Shown: positions 51,841-61,066 of the stretch, piece after piece
How positions within the stretch are numbered: position 1 is the first letter of the stretch
Layout: each line of letters opens with the position of its first letter
Source: Bryobacteraceae bacterium
Lineage (GTDB): Bacteria > Acidobacteriota > Terriglobia > Bryobacterales > Bryobacteraceae
NCBI GenBank assembly: GCA_030041495.1
Contig: JASHNT010000081.1
Coordinates: 1-64,000, forward strand
Length of the DNA stretch: 64,000 bases
Direction: 5' to 3'
Notes under the pieces: generated by a model
Databases searched by the model: none
Told to the model about the DNA's origin: nothing
The model's input: the letters and a program-made list of their open reading frames with translations, nothing else
Made by a program: the position numbers and the translations under genes

Positions 51841-52746
51841 GTGCCGAGTTCGCATCGTTCGATCGGCCTGCTTATTACGGACCATATCGCTTCGGCGGGC
51901 GTAGAGGGCCATAACATTGCGGGCCAGATTCACCGCATCCGCGAGGAAGAAGGTGGCGACCCTCTTCGCAGCGCCCCTGCCGAAGAAATTGTCAATCTGC
52001 TGGTGCAAGAAGTGGCGGCTGGTTCCGGCGGCCAGGCGCTGGAGGCGATTGGTGTCGCGTTTCCAGGAATCGTGCGCGCGGGCGTGATCGAAGAGTCGCC
52101 CAATCTGCACCAGCTCAAAGGTCTCAACGCGGCGGCGGCTCTGCGTGACGCGCTGCTCTCGCGCGGCATCCGTGCGCGGCTAGCGGTTTCAAACGATGCC
52201 GACGCCGTAGCCGCCGGCCTTGCGGCCAGCCGCGGCGCAAGCGACAAACTGGTTCGCGTCTGGACCCTGGGCGAAGGCATCGGCTTCGGACACTTCCCGC
52301 CGGCCGATGGAGTGTGGGAGGGCGGACACACCGTGGTCTCGCTGGACCCGAACGAAAATTTTTGCGCCTGCGGCGGGCGAGGTCACCTGGAAGGGATCAT
52401 GGGGCATCGCGCCATGCGGCTGCGTTTCCTCGATCGCGAACCGGAGGAAGTTTTCGCGGCGGCACAACCGCACGGGGATGCGAGCCCCGACCCGCATTGT
52501 GTCGAGTTCGTGCTGCTGTGGCATCGGGCCCTGGCCGCGGCGACGGCCACCAGCATTCACCTGGAGGGCCCCGGCAAATTCTATATCACCGGTCCCAACG
52601 CGCGCTTCGTCAACGTCGGCTTTCTGAATCGCTGCGTACAAGAGATGGTGAAGTTGAGCCCGCTACAAAGCTACGTATTTGAAATCGTCCCTCCCAGCGA
52701 TGAACTGGGAATCCTGGGTGCGGCTCTGAGCGCACTCAAGAACTGA
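51841..52746 (+). CDS. ROK-family sugar kinase-like protein
   Basis: A 301-residue protein starting at GTG 51841 behind GGGAGG. It shows ROK-family blocks: an IGLLITD start, AIGVAFPGIVRAGVI, VSNDADAVAAGLAA, GEGIGFGHFPPADG and a zinc-site region ENFCACGGRGHLEG. The consensus phosphate-binding DxGxT is degenerate at the N-terminus (ITDHIASAG), and the third zinc cysteine is H. It is either a divergent glucokinase/NAGK-like enzyme or a non-catalytic sensor. Probably cotranscribed with sthA. Confidence 0.8.
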   Translation: MPSSHRSIGLLITDHIASAGVEGHNIAGQIHRIREEEGGDPLRSAPAEEIVNLLVQEVAAGSGGQALEAIGVAFPGIVRAGVIEESPNLHQLKGLNAAAALRDALLSRGIRARLAVSNDADAVAAGLAASRGASDKLVRVWTLGEGIGFGHFPPADGVWEGGHTVVSLDPNENFCACGGRGHLEGIMGHRAMRLRFLDREPEEVFAAAQPHGDASPDPHCVEFVLLWHRALAAATATSIHLEGPGKFYITGPNARFVNVGFLNRCVQEMVKLSPLQSYVFEIVPPSDELGILGAALSALKN

Positions 52747-52766
52747 AGATTCCCTCCCGTCTCTAT

Positions 52767-53576
52767 TTAAAGCGGCACCGCGGCCGTGCGGCGCGCAGCC
52801 GGTTCTTCGCGACGAATCGCGTTGCGAAGCGGCGCCCCAAGACTTTCGAACTCGATTTCGACTTCGTCGCCCTCGCCCGCCGCAACCGGCGTGAGATTCA
52901 GCAGGCGCTGGCCGAAGAAGTGGACGTGCACGTCGCCCGGCTGGCGGAAATCCGCAGCTTCGAAATGATCCGGCTCGACGGAAGCCAGAGCCAGAAGCAG
53001 CGGCACCTCGGCTGACAGCTCGTGCGAACCCGAGCTCAGCGCCGCGCCGTTCCCGGCGCGAATTCGTACCGTGCCATGAAGCCGGGGCAGCGCGGGGTCG
53101 AGAATCAACTCCGGGCCCAGGGCGCTCACCCGGCCGCGATGGCCTTGTGCGACGCCGATGCGCCGCGGCCATCCGTCGGGCGCGATCAGATACACGGCTG
53201 CGACATCGGGCGAACCTCCGGCCGGGAGCGAATCCCCATGCCCGCGCAAGCTTGCGCAGGAGGCGATGTAGCGCCACGGAGGACCCGCTGTCGAAACCAC
53301 GCACCGGCCCGGTTCCTCGGAATAGTCAAAGCACGGACGGAAGCGCCATGGCGTCTCCAGCCGGTGGACCTCGCCGTAATTGAGCACGATGCCCGACAAA
53401 TCCGTGCTCAACAGGTCGCGCAGTTTCCAGCCGGTCTCCAGCGCCGCCTGCGCAAACGCGTCGAGCGACCGGTACGTCGCCAGCAAATGAAGAGCGTCAT
53501 TGTCGACCAGCGCGGCGCGCCGGCCTTCGTCGGGATGCACCAACTGCACCAGACGCGTGGAGATGCCCGAAGACAC
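52767..53576 (-). CDS. AraD1/GguC-like protein (FAH-superfamily related)
   Basis: A 269-residue protein starting at GTG 53576. The N-terminus (TRLVQLVHPDEGRRAALVDN) and C-terminal blocks (PGDVHVHFFGQRLLNLTP, VEIEFESLGAPLRNAI) match the AraD1/GguC group, some members of which are 2-keto-3-deoxy-L-arabonate dehydratases. The metal-binding glutamates of FAH enzymes are not all obvious here. Convergent with the ROK gene. A catabolic role in sugar-acid breakdown is inferred. Confidence 0.65.
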   Translation of the reverse strand: MSSGISTRLVQLVHPDEGRRAALVDNDALHLLATYRSLDAFAQAALETGWKLRDLLSTDLSGIVLNYGEVHRLETPWRFRPCFDYSEEPGRCVVSTAGPPWRYIASCASLRGHGDSLPAGGSPDVAAVYLIAPDGWPRRIGVAQGHRGRVSALGPELILDPALPRLHGTVRIRAGNGAALSSGSHELSAEVPLLLALASVEPDHFEAADFRQPGDVHVHFFGQRLLNLTPVAAGEGDEVEIEFESLGAPLRNAIRREEPAARRTAAVPL

Positions 53577-53583
53577 CGGTACC

Positions 53584-53589
53584 AGCGTA
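53584..53589 (-). promoter_or_regulatory. Candidate -10 box (TACGCT) of the AraD1-like gene
   Basis: TACGCT on the minus strand ends 7 bases before GTG 53576, with no ribosome site between. Confidence 0.3.
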
Positions 53590-53620
53590 GCACTTGCTGC
53601 GAGCGGAGTTCAGACTGGGG

Positions 53621-53626
53621 TAGGCT
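53621..53626 (+). promoter_or_regulatory. Candidate -10 box (TAGGCT) of ilvE
   Basis: TAGGCT ends 6 bases before ATG 53633. AGGGAA touches the ATG too closely to act as a normal ribosome site. Confidence 0.3.
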
Positions 53627-53632
53627 AGGGAA

Positions 53633-54736
53633 ATGGGAGCCATAACGGAATCAAATATAGACATTGATTTTGCTGGCGCGGCCACGACGCCCCCGGTGGA
53701 TCTCGATTTGAGGCCGGATCATCTGGAGTTTGGGCGCGTGACGGCTCCACTGTGGTTTCGCGCGCGGTATCGCAACGCAGCCTGGGAGCGCGGACGGGTG
53801 GAACCGTGGAGCACCATCAACCTGCACCCGGCGGCCATCGTGCTGCACTACGCCCAATGCATCTTCGAAGGTTTGAAAGCCTACAAGCTGCCGGATGGAT
53901 CGGTGGCGTTGTTCCGCCCGGAGATGAACGCCCGGCGCATGAATCACTCCGCCGCGCGCATGGCCATGCCGGACGTTCCCGAACAATTGTTCCTGGACGG
54001 CATCCGCACGCTGGTGGATTGCCAACGGAAATGGATTCCGGATCCTCCCGGATCGCTCTACATCCGCCCGACCTTGATCGGCACGGAGCCGTGCATCGGC
54101 GTGCGCGCCAGCAGCGAATATTTGTTCTTCGTGATCGTCCTGCCGTCGGGAAGTTATTTTCCGCAGACGTTGAGCGGGAGCACCGGCACCGTGCGCGTGT
54201 TCGTTTCCGAAAGCGTGGGCCGGGCCGCGCGCGGAGGCACCGGCGATACCAAGGCGGGCGCCAACTATTCGGTGACCCTTCAGGTGATCGCCGCGGCGAA
54301 GAAGAAGGGCTGCGCGCAAGTCATGTTTTTGGATTCGCACGGCGAACGCACGGTGGAGGAGATGGGCGGCATGAACGTCTTCTTCCTGCGCGGCGGCACG
54401 CTGGTCACGCCGCCGCTCACCGGCACCCTGCTGGCCGGCATCACCCGCGATAGTCTGCTGAAGCTGGCGCCCACGCTCGGCGTGAAAGTGCGCGAAGAAC
54501 GGATCGCGTGGGACGAGCTGCTGGCGCACGTGAAATCCGGCCGGGTGAACGAGGCGTTTGCCTGCGGAACCGCGGCCGTGATCACCGGCATCGAATCGTT
54601 TGTACTCGAAAATGGGACTGAAGCCAAAGTGGGCGATGGTCAATGCGGCCCCGTCACTCACAAGCTATTCGACGCCCTCCGCAACATTCAATACGGCGTC
54701 TCGAAGGACCCATTCGGCTGGGTGGTTCCTGTCTAG
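53633..54736 (+). CDS. ilvE: Branched-chain amino acid aminotransferase
   Basis: A 367-residue PLP enzyme of fold type IV, BCAT group II (long form). The PLP lysine is K207 in GGTGDTKAGANYS. Other family blocks are LHYAQCIFEGLKAY, FRPEMNARRMNHSA, YIRPTLIGTEP, EEMGGMNVFF and CGTAAVITGI. It transfers amino groups between glutamate and the ketoacids of Val, Leu and Ile. It stands alone, divergent from the AraD1-like gene, with only 56 bases between the two starts. Confidence 0.94.
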   Translation: MGAITESNIDIDFAGAATTPPVDLDLRPDHLEFGRVTAPLWFRARYRNAAWERGRVEPWSTINLHPAAIVLHYAQCIFEGLKAYKLPDGSVALFRPEMNARRMNHSAARMAMPDVPEQLFLDGIRTLVDCQRKWIPDPPGSLYIRPTLIGTEPCIGVRASSEYLFFVIVLPSGSYFPQTLSGSTGTVRVFVSESVGRAARGGTGDTKAGANYSVTLQVIAAAKKKGCAQVMFLDSHGERTVEEMGGMNVFFLRGGTLVTPPLTGTLLAGITRDSLLKLAPTLGVKVREERIAWDELLAHVKSGRVNEAFACGTAAVITGIESFVLENGTEAKVGDGQCGPVTHKLFDALRNIQYGVSKDPFGWVVPV

Positions 54737-54865
54737 CCTGGGCGGTTCCTTGCGGCCGCATCTTCTAAAAGGGTGGCGTGTCTGCGCGTGTTGCCGGTCA
54801 CGCCGCTGGAACATCGAGCTTTCCCGTCACGTACTCACTAGAAGCGTCCTTGGGGCGCGAAGGAA

Positions 54866-56818
54866 ATGAAAGATACCCTCATGCGCAGACTTTATTCCTG
54901 CTTTGTTGTGGCAGTTTGTGGTTGGCTTTGGGCGGCGCTTCCGGCGGCGGCGCAAAGCGAGATTCGCATCGATCCGGCGCAGGGCCGTCTGGGTTGGCTG
55001 ACCAGGCCGTACCGGCAAAGGTACGTTCCTCCCATTGACCTCAACAACTCGTCGCGCCTGGACTCGCTGATTCGTGCGGGCAACCTGTATCTGACGGCGC
55101 CCGACGTGGTCGCGCTGGCGATCGAGAACAACCTCGACGTCGAGGTCCAGCGCTACGGTTCGCTGATGGCAAAAGAGGTGCTGCTGCGCTCTCAATCCGG
55201 AGGCGTGCTGCGCAGCGTCGGGCTGGGTGTCGCAGCGGGGCCGCAAAGCGTCAGTCTGCAGGGCGTCAGCCTGAACACAGGCGGCATTGCCGCCAGCACC
55301 GCGGGCAATGGAGTCAGCTCCGGCGGAGGCATCGTGACGCAGTTGGGTCCGTCCCTCCCCGCGCTCGATCCCACTGTCTCCGTGTTTGCCAATTTCGCGC
55401 ACACCACCAGTCCGGAGAGTAATACGTTTCTGGTGGGCGTGGATTCGCTGGTGTTGGGCACACGCTCATATCAAGCGCAGTATCTGCAGAATTGGGTGTT
55501 CGGGTTGACCGCGCAGTTGACTTACGCCAGCACCCGCACCAGCGTCAACAGCAGCAACTTTTTGCTGAATCCCTACACCTCCGGCGACCTGGATTTGCAG
55601 GTGACGCAGAACCTGCTGCAGGGCTTCGGTTCAGCGGTGAACGGCCGCAACATCCGCGTGCAAAAAAACAACATAAAAGTGATGGATCTGCAATTCCAGC
55701 AGCAGTTGATCACCACCGTTTCGGCCGTGCTCAATCTGTACTGGGACCTGGTCAGCTTCCGCGAGGACGTCCAGGCCCGGCAGCGCGAACTGGATGCCGC
55801 GCAACAGTTGCTCGACGATAATCGCAAACAGGTGGAGCTCGGCGCGCTGGCTGAGATCGAAATCACGCGCGCCGAAGCGCAGGTTTATTCCAGCCAACAG
55901 GACCTGCTCGTGTCGCAAACCAATCTGCTGCAACAGGAGACGATTCTCAAGAACGCCCTGGTGCGCGACGGCATCCAGCGCGCCAATCTGGCCAACGTGC
56001 GGGTGATTCCTCTGGACCGCATCGAGATTCCGCCTTCAGACAATTTGCAGCCTCTCGAGCAACTGGTGCAGCAGGCCACCGATAAGCGCGTGGAGGTCGG
56101 GATCGACAAGGTCGATATCGACAGCAACGAGAAAAACCTGGTGGGCATCAAGAACGGGCTCAAGCCAAGTCTGCAAGCCTTCGCCGAGTTGACCAACAAC
56201 GCGCTGGCCGGCCAGGCCGCCACGGCGGCGGCTGAGGCCCTGGCGTTTGCCGGGGGCTATGGAAATTTCTTGTCGCAGATTTTTGAGCGCCACTATCCGA
56301 ACTATTCCGCCGGCCTCTCGCTGAGCATCACGTTGCGCAACCGCGCGGCCCAGGCCGATTACACCACCAGCCTGCTGGAGTTGCGGCAGAATCAACTGAA
56401 TCTGCGCAAGGCGATCAACCAGGTTCGCGTGGACGTGGAAAACGCGGTGATCGGATTGCAGCAAGCCCGCGCGCGCTACAACGCGGCCGAAAAAGCCCGC
56501 GAGTTGCAGCAGCAGACCCTCGACGCGGATCAGGAGAAAATGCGCCTGGGCGCCACGACTCCCTATCAAGTGGTGCAGGACCAGCGCGATTTGGCCAGCG
56601 CCGCCAGCACCGAGGTGCAGGCTCTGGCGAATTACACGCACGCGCGCATCTCGTTCGACCAGGCCATGGGCACTACTCTCGAAGCCAATCACGTGTCCAT
56701 CGACGAAGCCAGGGCGGGCAAGGTATCGCGGCCGTCGATTCTGCCCGAGAATCTGCCTCCGGCCGATGCACCCACCACTCTGACCCTTCCCAACGCGGCG
56801 CCGGGAGGGACGAAATGA
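54866..56818 (+). CDS. TolC-family outer-membrane efflux protein (first of a pair)
   Basis: A 650-residue protein with a signal peptide ending near ALPAAAQ (start at ATG 54866 or 54881). It has two long helical coiled regions typical of OEP domains (VQARQRELDAAQQLLDDNRK, ELRQNQLNLRKAINQVRVDV) and a beta barrel. It differs from classical TolC by a long N-terminal part with Gly/Ser-rich loops. Its stop overlaps the next start (ATGA). No inner-membrane pump or adaptor is nearby, so the exported substrate is unknown. Confidence 0.85.
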   Translation: MKDTLMRRLYSCFVVAVCGWLWAALPAAAQSEIRIDPAQGRLGWLTRPYRQRYVPPIDLNNSSRLDSLIRAGNLYLTAPDVVALAIENNLDVEVQRYGSLMAKEVLLRSQSGGVLRSVGLGVAAGPQSVSLQGVSLNTGGIAASTAGNGVSSGGGIVTQLGPSLPALDPTVSVFANFAHTTSPESNTFLVGVDSLVLGTRSYQAQYLQNWVFGLTAQLTYASTRTSVNSSNFLLNPYTSGDLDLQVTQNLLQGFGSAVNGRNIRVQKNNIKVMDLQFQQQLITTVSAVLNLYWDLVSFREDVQARQRELDAAQQLLDDNRKQVELGALAEIEITRAEAQVYSSQQDLLVSQTNLLQQETILKNALVRDGIQRANLANVRVIPLDRIEIPPSDNLQPLEQLVQQATDKRVEVGIDKVDIDSNEKNLVGIKNGLKPSLQAFAELTNNALAGQAATAAAEALAFAGGYGNFLSQIFERHYPNYSAGLSLSITLRNRAAQADYTTSLLELRQNQLNLRKAINQVRVDVENAVIGLQQARARYNAAEKARELQQQTLDADQEKMRLGATTPYQVVQDQRDLASAASTEVQALANYTHARISFDQAMGTTLEANHVSIDEARAGKVSRPSILPENLPPADAPTTLTLPNAAPGGTK

Positions 56819-58755
56819 CCACCCGCTCCCGCCTACGCGTCGCAACGGCGCTAGCGTGCGCCTGTCTGACGGCTTCGCTCCCCGCGCAGCAGTCTTCCGG
56901 CCCGGCGCAGCAATCCACGGGCGAGGGCGCCATCGCTCCCGTGCGGCCGCAAAAGTCGATCTTCATTCGCCCCTCCCTGGCTCCGGATGTGCCGCCGGTG
57001 CGGTTGGGCAACTCCAGCCGGTTCTCCAGCCTGATCCGGGCCGGTATTTTGTACCTGACTGTGCAAGACGCCATCGCGCTGGCCCTGGAGAACAATATCG
57101 ACCTGGAAGTGGCTCGCTACAACCCGATCCTGGCGGATTGGAACCTGGAGCGGTCCGAAGCCGGCGGAGCTTTACCGGGCGTGCCGAGCGCGGCCGGCCA
57201 GGCCGGTTCGGTTGCAAACGGTCAAGGCGTCCTGGGTAGCCAGGCGGCAGCGGGACTAAGTAACGGAGGAGCCGGTGCTGCCGGGGGAAGCAGCAACGTG
57301 ACCATCTCTCAGATCGGCCCTGTGACCCAGGTGCTCGATCCGATCATTCAAGAGAGCAGCGTCTTCAGCCACACCACCGCGCCGCAACCTAACGCTACGC
57401 AGAGCATCACTTCCGTGCTGGTGGACACAACTCACGTTCACAACATCTCCATCCAGCAAGGATTTGTCAGCGGCGGCAGCGTCTCGCTGAGTTACAGCGA
57501 TCACTACCTGCAGGAGAACGCCGCTACCGACGAATTGAATCCCACGTCCGCGCCGAACCTGTCGCTCTCCATTCAGTACAACTTGCTGCGCGGTTTCGGC
57601 CAGGCCGTGGGCGCGCGCACCATCAACGTCAACAAGCTGAATGTGAAAATATCCGATCTCAACTTCCGCAATCAGTTGATCGGCACCGTCACCACAGTGC
57701 TGAATCAGTATTACGCCCTGGCTGCCGACTACGAAGATCTGCGCGCCAAGCAGAGCGCTCTGGACACCGCGCAGCAATTCGACCAAAATACCCGGCGCCA
57801 GGAAGACTTGGGCGCGTTGTCTTCGCTCGACGTGCTCACTGCCGATTCACAGGTGGCATCCGCGCAGAACGATCTGGCGTCGTCGCGCGCGACCCTTTTG
57901 CAGGATGAGCTGACGCTTAAGAACACGCTGAGCCGCACCGGCGCGATGGATCCGGCGCTGTCCTCGGCGCGCATCATCACTCTGGATCGCATCGTCGTGC
58001 CCGAGTCCGACAACCTTCCGCCACTTAATTCGCTGGTGGAGCAGGCGCTCAGCGCGCGCCCGGATCTGGAGGCCTTGCGCGACAACGTGACCTCGGCCGA
58101 GATCTCGGCGCTAGGCACCAAGAACGGCGTGCTGCCGGCCGCGGTGGCATTCGGCGGAGCCTCCAACGCCGGTCTGGCCGGGCCCGCGCCGTTCCCTCTC
58201 AAAGGCGATCCTCTGGTCGGCGGCATCGGAAGAGCCCTGGGCCAAGTCCTCGACCGCGACTTTCCGACCGAGCGCATCGGCGCCTTCGTGCAAGCCCCTA
58301 TTTACAACCGGCAGGCGCAGGCCGATTACGGCGTGGAGCAGTTGCAGCTCCGCCAGACCCAGCTCACCACGCAGAAATCCTTGAACCAGGTGATCGTGGA
58401 TATTTCCAACAACGTGATCGGGCTCCAGCAGGCGCGCGTCCGCTACGCGGCTGCGCTGAAGAACCGGGAGCTGCAACAGCAACTGCTCGACGCCGAGCAG
58501 CGCAAGTTCCTGCTGGGCGCTTCGACCCCTTACAACGTCACGCAACAGCAGCGGGATCTGGCCTCGGCCAACGGGAGCGTGCTCGCCGCACTCAGTGGCT
58601 ATAGCAACGCAAAGGTAGCTCTGGAGCAGGCTCTGGGAACTACCCTCGAAGAGAACCAGGTGTCGATCGATGAAGCGAAGTCCGGGAAAGTGGAGCGGCC
58701 GTCCACGCTGCCCGTGACTCTTCCCAGCCAGGAGCCCGTGCCGGCGAATCCCTGA
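56815..58755 (+). CDS. TolC-family outer-membrane efflux protein (second of a pair)
   Basis: A 646-residue paralogue of the preceding gene: same order of signal peptide, N-terminal NSSRFSSLIRAGILYLT block, Gly/Ala-rich loops, and OEP coils (KQSALDTAQQFDQNTRRQED, ALKNRELQQQLLDAEQRKFL). Both end in the same SIDEAKSGKVERPS-type tail. The tandem, overlapping arrangement implies a duplication and perhaps a mixed trimer. Confidence 0.85.
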   Translation: MTTRSRLRVATALACACLTASLPAQQSSGPAQQSTGEGAIAPVRPQKSIFIRPSLAPDVPPVRLGNSSRFSSLIRAGILYLTVQDAIALALENNIDLEVARYNPILADWNLERSEAGGALPGVPSAAGQAGSVANGQGVLGSQAAAGLSNGGAGAAGGSSNVTISQIGPVTQVLDPIIQESSVFSHTTAPQPNATQSITSVLVDTTHVHNISIQQGFVSGGSVSLSYSDHYLQENAATDELNPTSAPNLSLSIQYNLLRGFGQAVGARTINVNKLNVKISDLNFRNQLIGTVTTVLNQYYALAADYEDLRAKQSALDTAQQFDQNTRRQEDLGALSSLDVLTADSQVASAQNDLASSRATLLQDELTLKNTLSRTGAMDPALSSARIITLDRIVVPESDNLPPLNSLVEQALSARPDLEALRDNVTSAEISALGTKNGVLPAAVAFGGASNAGLAGPAPFPLKGDPLVGGIGRALGQVLDRDFPTERIGAFVQAPIYNRQAQADYGVEQLQLRQTQLTTQKSLNQVIVDISNNVIGLQQARVRYAAALKNRELQQQLLDAEQRKFLLGASTPYNVTQQQRDLASANGSVLAALSGYSNAKVALEQALGTTLEENQVSIDEAKSGKVERPSTLPVTLPSQEPVPANP

Positions 58756-58774
58756 CGTTTTTTAGAGAAGCCCG

Positions 58775-59470
58775 CTAGCCGCTAACGGGAACAGGCGCGC
58801 GCTTCGGCGGCGCCGGACGAGTCGGCGTGCGTTTCCGTTTGATCAGGCGGTAGCCAAGCAGCACCGCCAGAATCCCGCCGTACATCAACGGCAGGCGCAC
58901 GTCGGATTTCACCAGCAGGTAATAATGGATCACGCCGAGCGCGGCGCAAGCGTACACGATGCGGTGCAGCTTCTGCCACTTCTTGTAACCCATGCGGCGC
59001 ACCCATCCAGCGGTGGAAGTGATGGCCAGCGGCATCATCCCCAACAGCGCCGCCATGCCCACGGTGATGTACCAGCGCTTCAGGATGTCCTTCCACATCT
59101 CCGAAGGATCGAAAGCCTTATCCAGCCACGCCCACACCATCAAATGCGCCACCGCGTAGAAGAACGCGAACAGGCCCAGCATGCGGCGGAAGCGCGTCAA
59201 CTGCGGACGGTTCAAAAGATTCCGCAAGGGAGTAATCGAGAGTGTGATCAGCAGAAGGCGCAGTGTCCAGTCGCCGGTGTAATGGGTGATGAACTCGATC
59301 GGGTTGGGGCCAAGGTCCAGCCAGAAATGATGATTGGGCAGCGCGGCGGCGACCGAATCCGGAAGATCCATCAGTGCGGCCATCACCGGCAGCAGCAGCC
59401 GCACAAATGGGATCAGGCACAACACGAACAAGCCAGCTTTGGTCCATCGGCTGGACAGGAACTTCGTCAT
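58775..59470 (-). CDS. msrQ: MsrQ, heme-binding membrane subunit of methionine sulfoxide reductase
   Basis: A 231-residue membrane protein of the ferric-reductase-like family with six spans. Histidines for heme b are visible in FYAVAHLMVW, KLHRIVYAC and ALGVIHYYLL, and the basic C-terminal tail (YRLIKRKRTPTRP) fits. It passes quinol or flavin electrons to MsrP across the inner membrane. Located 12 bases after msrP. Confidence 0.92.
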   Translation of the reverse strand: MTKFLSSRWTKAGLFVLCLIPFVRLLLPVMAALMDLPDSVAAALPNHHFWLDLGPNPIEFITHYTGDWTLRLLLITLSITPLRNLLNRPQLTRFRRMLGLFAFFYAVAHLMVWAWLDKAFDPSEMWKDILKRWYITVGMAALLGMMPLAITSTAGWVRRMGYKKWQKLHRIVYACAALGVIHYYLLVKSDVRLPLMYGGILAVLLGYRLIKRKRTPTRPAPPKRAPVPVSG

Positions 59471-59482
59471 CGTTTCCCTAGG

Positions 59483-60424
59483 TTAGTAATTCTTGCGCAG
59501 GTCCATGAAGGCGTACATCGACGCGACCTGGTCGCCATAGCCGTTGAACTTGAGGGTCTTGCGCCGCGATAGCTCGCCCAGCCGCTCCTCGGTTGCCTGG
59601 CTCCAGCGGGGGTGATCGACCTCCGGATTCACGTTGGAATAGAAGCCATACTCACGCGCGTTGGCGATGTTCCAGGTGGTCGGCGGCATGTTCTCCACCA
59701 GGCTGATCTTGGCCAGCGACTTGATGCTCTTGAAGCCGTACTTCCACGGCACCACGATCCGCAACGGAGCTCCGTTCTGGTTAGGCAGAGTCTCGCCGAA
59801 CACGCCCACCGTCAACAAAGTGAGCGGATGCATGGCTTCGTCCTGACGCAATCCCTCCACATAAGGGAACGCGATGCCCGCTTCGCGCGGAGATAGCATC
59901 GCCTTGGAATCGTAGTAGCTCTGAAACGCGACGTACTTGAATTTGCTGTTCGGCTCGGCCCGTTTGATCAGGTTGCTCAGCGAGTAGCCGATCCAGGGAA
60001 CCACCACCGACCAGGCCTCCACGCAGCGCATGCGATAGATCCGCTCTTCGAGCGGCGCCACCTTCATAATGGCATCCAAATCGATGGTCTGCGGTTTGCC
60101 CGCGCCAGGCCCGTCGATGCGCACCTGCCACGGCGAAGGCACCTTCCAGCGCGGAGCGTAGCGCGACGGCTCGTCCTTGCCCGTGCCGAACTCGTAGAAG
60201 TTGTTGTAGCCCTCGATCGCGCGAACGTCGGAGACCTTGTCCGTAGCGATAAACTGCGGCTGCCCCTTGACGAAATCAAGCTTCGTGTTCGCCAAGGCCG
60301 GACGCGCCAGCGCCCCCGCCGCCACTGCACTCGCCGAAGCCGCCAGGAACCTTCGGCGATTCAGATAGACCTCCTTGGGAGATACGTCGGAATAGCGGAG
60401 GTCGGGCTGCTTGCGGATGATCAT
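59483..60424 (-). CDS. msrP: MsrP, molybdenum methionine sulfoxide reductase catalytic subunit
   Basis: A 313-residue periplasmic enzyme with a Tat signal (NRRRFLAASASAVAAGALA). The molybdenum-ligating cysteine is C134 in YRMRCVEAWSVVVPW. Conserved HPLTLLTVGVFG and NQNGAPLRIVVPWKYGFKSI blocks are present. It repairs oxidised methionines in envelope proteins. I start at ATG 60424; the frame is open 15 bases further. Confidence 0.94.
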   Translation of the reverse strand: MIIRKQPDLRYSDVSPKEVYLNRRRFLAASASAVAAGALARPALANTKLDFVKGQPQFIATDKVSDVRAIEGYNNFYEFGTGKDEPSRYAPRWKVPSPWQVRIDGPGAGKPQTIDLDAIMKVAPLEERIYRMRCVEAWSVVVPWIGYSLSNLIKRAEPNSKFKYVAFQSYYDSKAMLSPREAGIAFPYVEGLRQDEAMHPLTLLTVGVFGETLPNQNGAPLRIVVPWKYGFKSIKSLAKISLVENMPPTTWNIANAREYGFYSNVNPEVDHPRWSQATEERLGELSRRKTLKFNGYGDQVASMYAFMDLRKNY

Positions 60425-60494
60425 AAGGGAACGCCTCACTTAATACTCTACCTCCGAACGGCGGCGGCTGGAGATCCAGCCCCGGCGGGACTTC

Positions 60495-60500
60495 TATACT
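60495..60500 (+). promoter_or_regulatory. Candidate -10 box (TATACT) of the Pnkp-kinase gene
   Basis: TATACT ends 5 bases before GTG 60506 (8 before TTG 60509), leaving no room for a leader. Confidence 0.4.
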
Positions 60501-60505
60501 CGAAG

Positions 60506-61066
60506 GTGTTGAAGCTAACCATCCCCAAGTTCTCCCTGGTGCTCCTGATCGGCCCGGCCGGCTGCGGAAAGTCAACCTTCGCGAAGAACCATTTCAAACC
60601 AACCGAAGTGATTTCCTCCGATTTCTGCCGCGCTCTGGTCTCCGACGACGAGAACGATCAATCCGCTAGCGCCGGTGCCTTCGAGGTGCTGCACCTGATT
60701 GCCGCCAAGCGCTTGAGCGCCGGACGGCTCACCGTAATCGACGCGACCAATGTGCAGAAGAGAGCGCGCGCCTCCCTGCTGGCTCTGGCGCGGCGATATC
60801 ATCGTCCTGCCGTGGCGATTGTCTTCAATATGCCGGTCGAGATCTGCATCCAACAGGACCGGGCGCGGCCGAACCGTCGTGTCGGGCCGGAGGTGATTCG
60901 CAGGCAGGCGCAGGATTTGCACCGCTCGCTGCCCGGCCTGGAGAACGAAGGCTTTGCGCACGTCTACTTTGTGGAAAGCCCCGGTGAGGCAGGCGAAGCA
61001 ACCGTCCAGCGGCGGCATGGCGCCCGGGACAGAATGTTGCCTAGGCGCGCTAGCATGAAGGCATGA
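60506..61066 (+). CDS. Stand-alone polynucleotide kinase domain (truncated Pnkp)
   Basis: A 186-residue P-loop protein matching the kinase domain of bacterial Pnkp: Walker A GPAGCGKSTFAKNHF, SSDFCRALVSDDENDQ, AAKRLSAGRLTVIDATNVQ and a lid with RARPNRRVGPEVIRRQ. Full Pnkp has about 850 residues and continues with a phosphatase and a ligase-like domain. Here the protein ends within 20 residues of the kinase domain, and no trace of the other domains is seen downstream. It would phosphorylate 5' ends of RNA or DNA. Its stop overlaps the ATG of hicB. Confidence 0.82.
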   Translation: MLKLTIPKFSLVLLIGPAGCGKSTFAKNHFKPTEVISSDFCRALVSDDENDQSASAGAFEVLHLIAAKRLSAGRLTVIDATNVQKRARASLLALARRYHRPAVAIVFNMPVEICIQQDRARPNRRVGPEVIRRQAQDLHRSLPGLENEGFAHVYFVESPGEAGEATVQRRHGARDRMLPRRASMKA

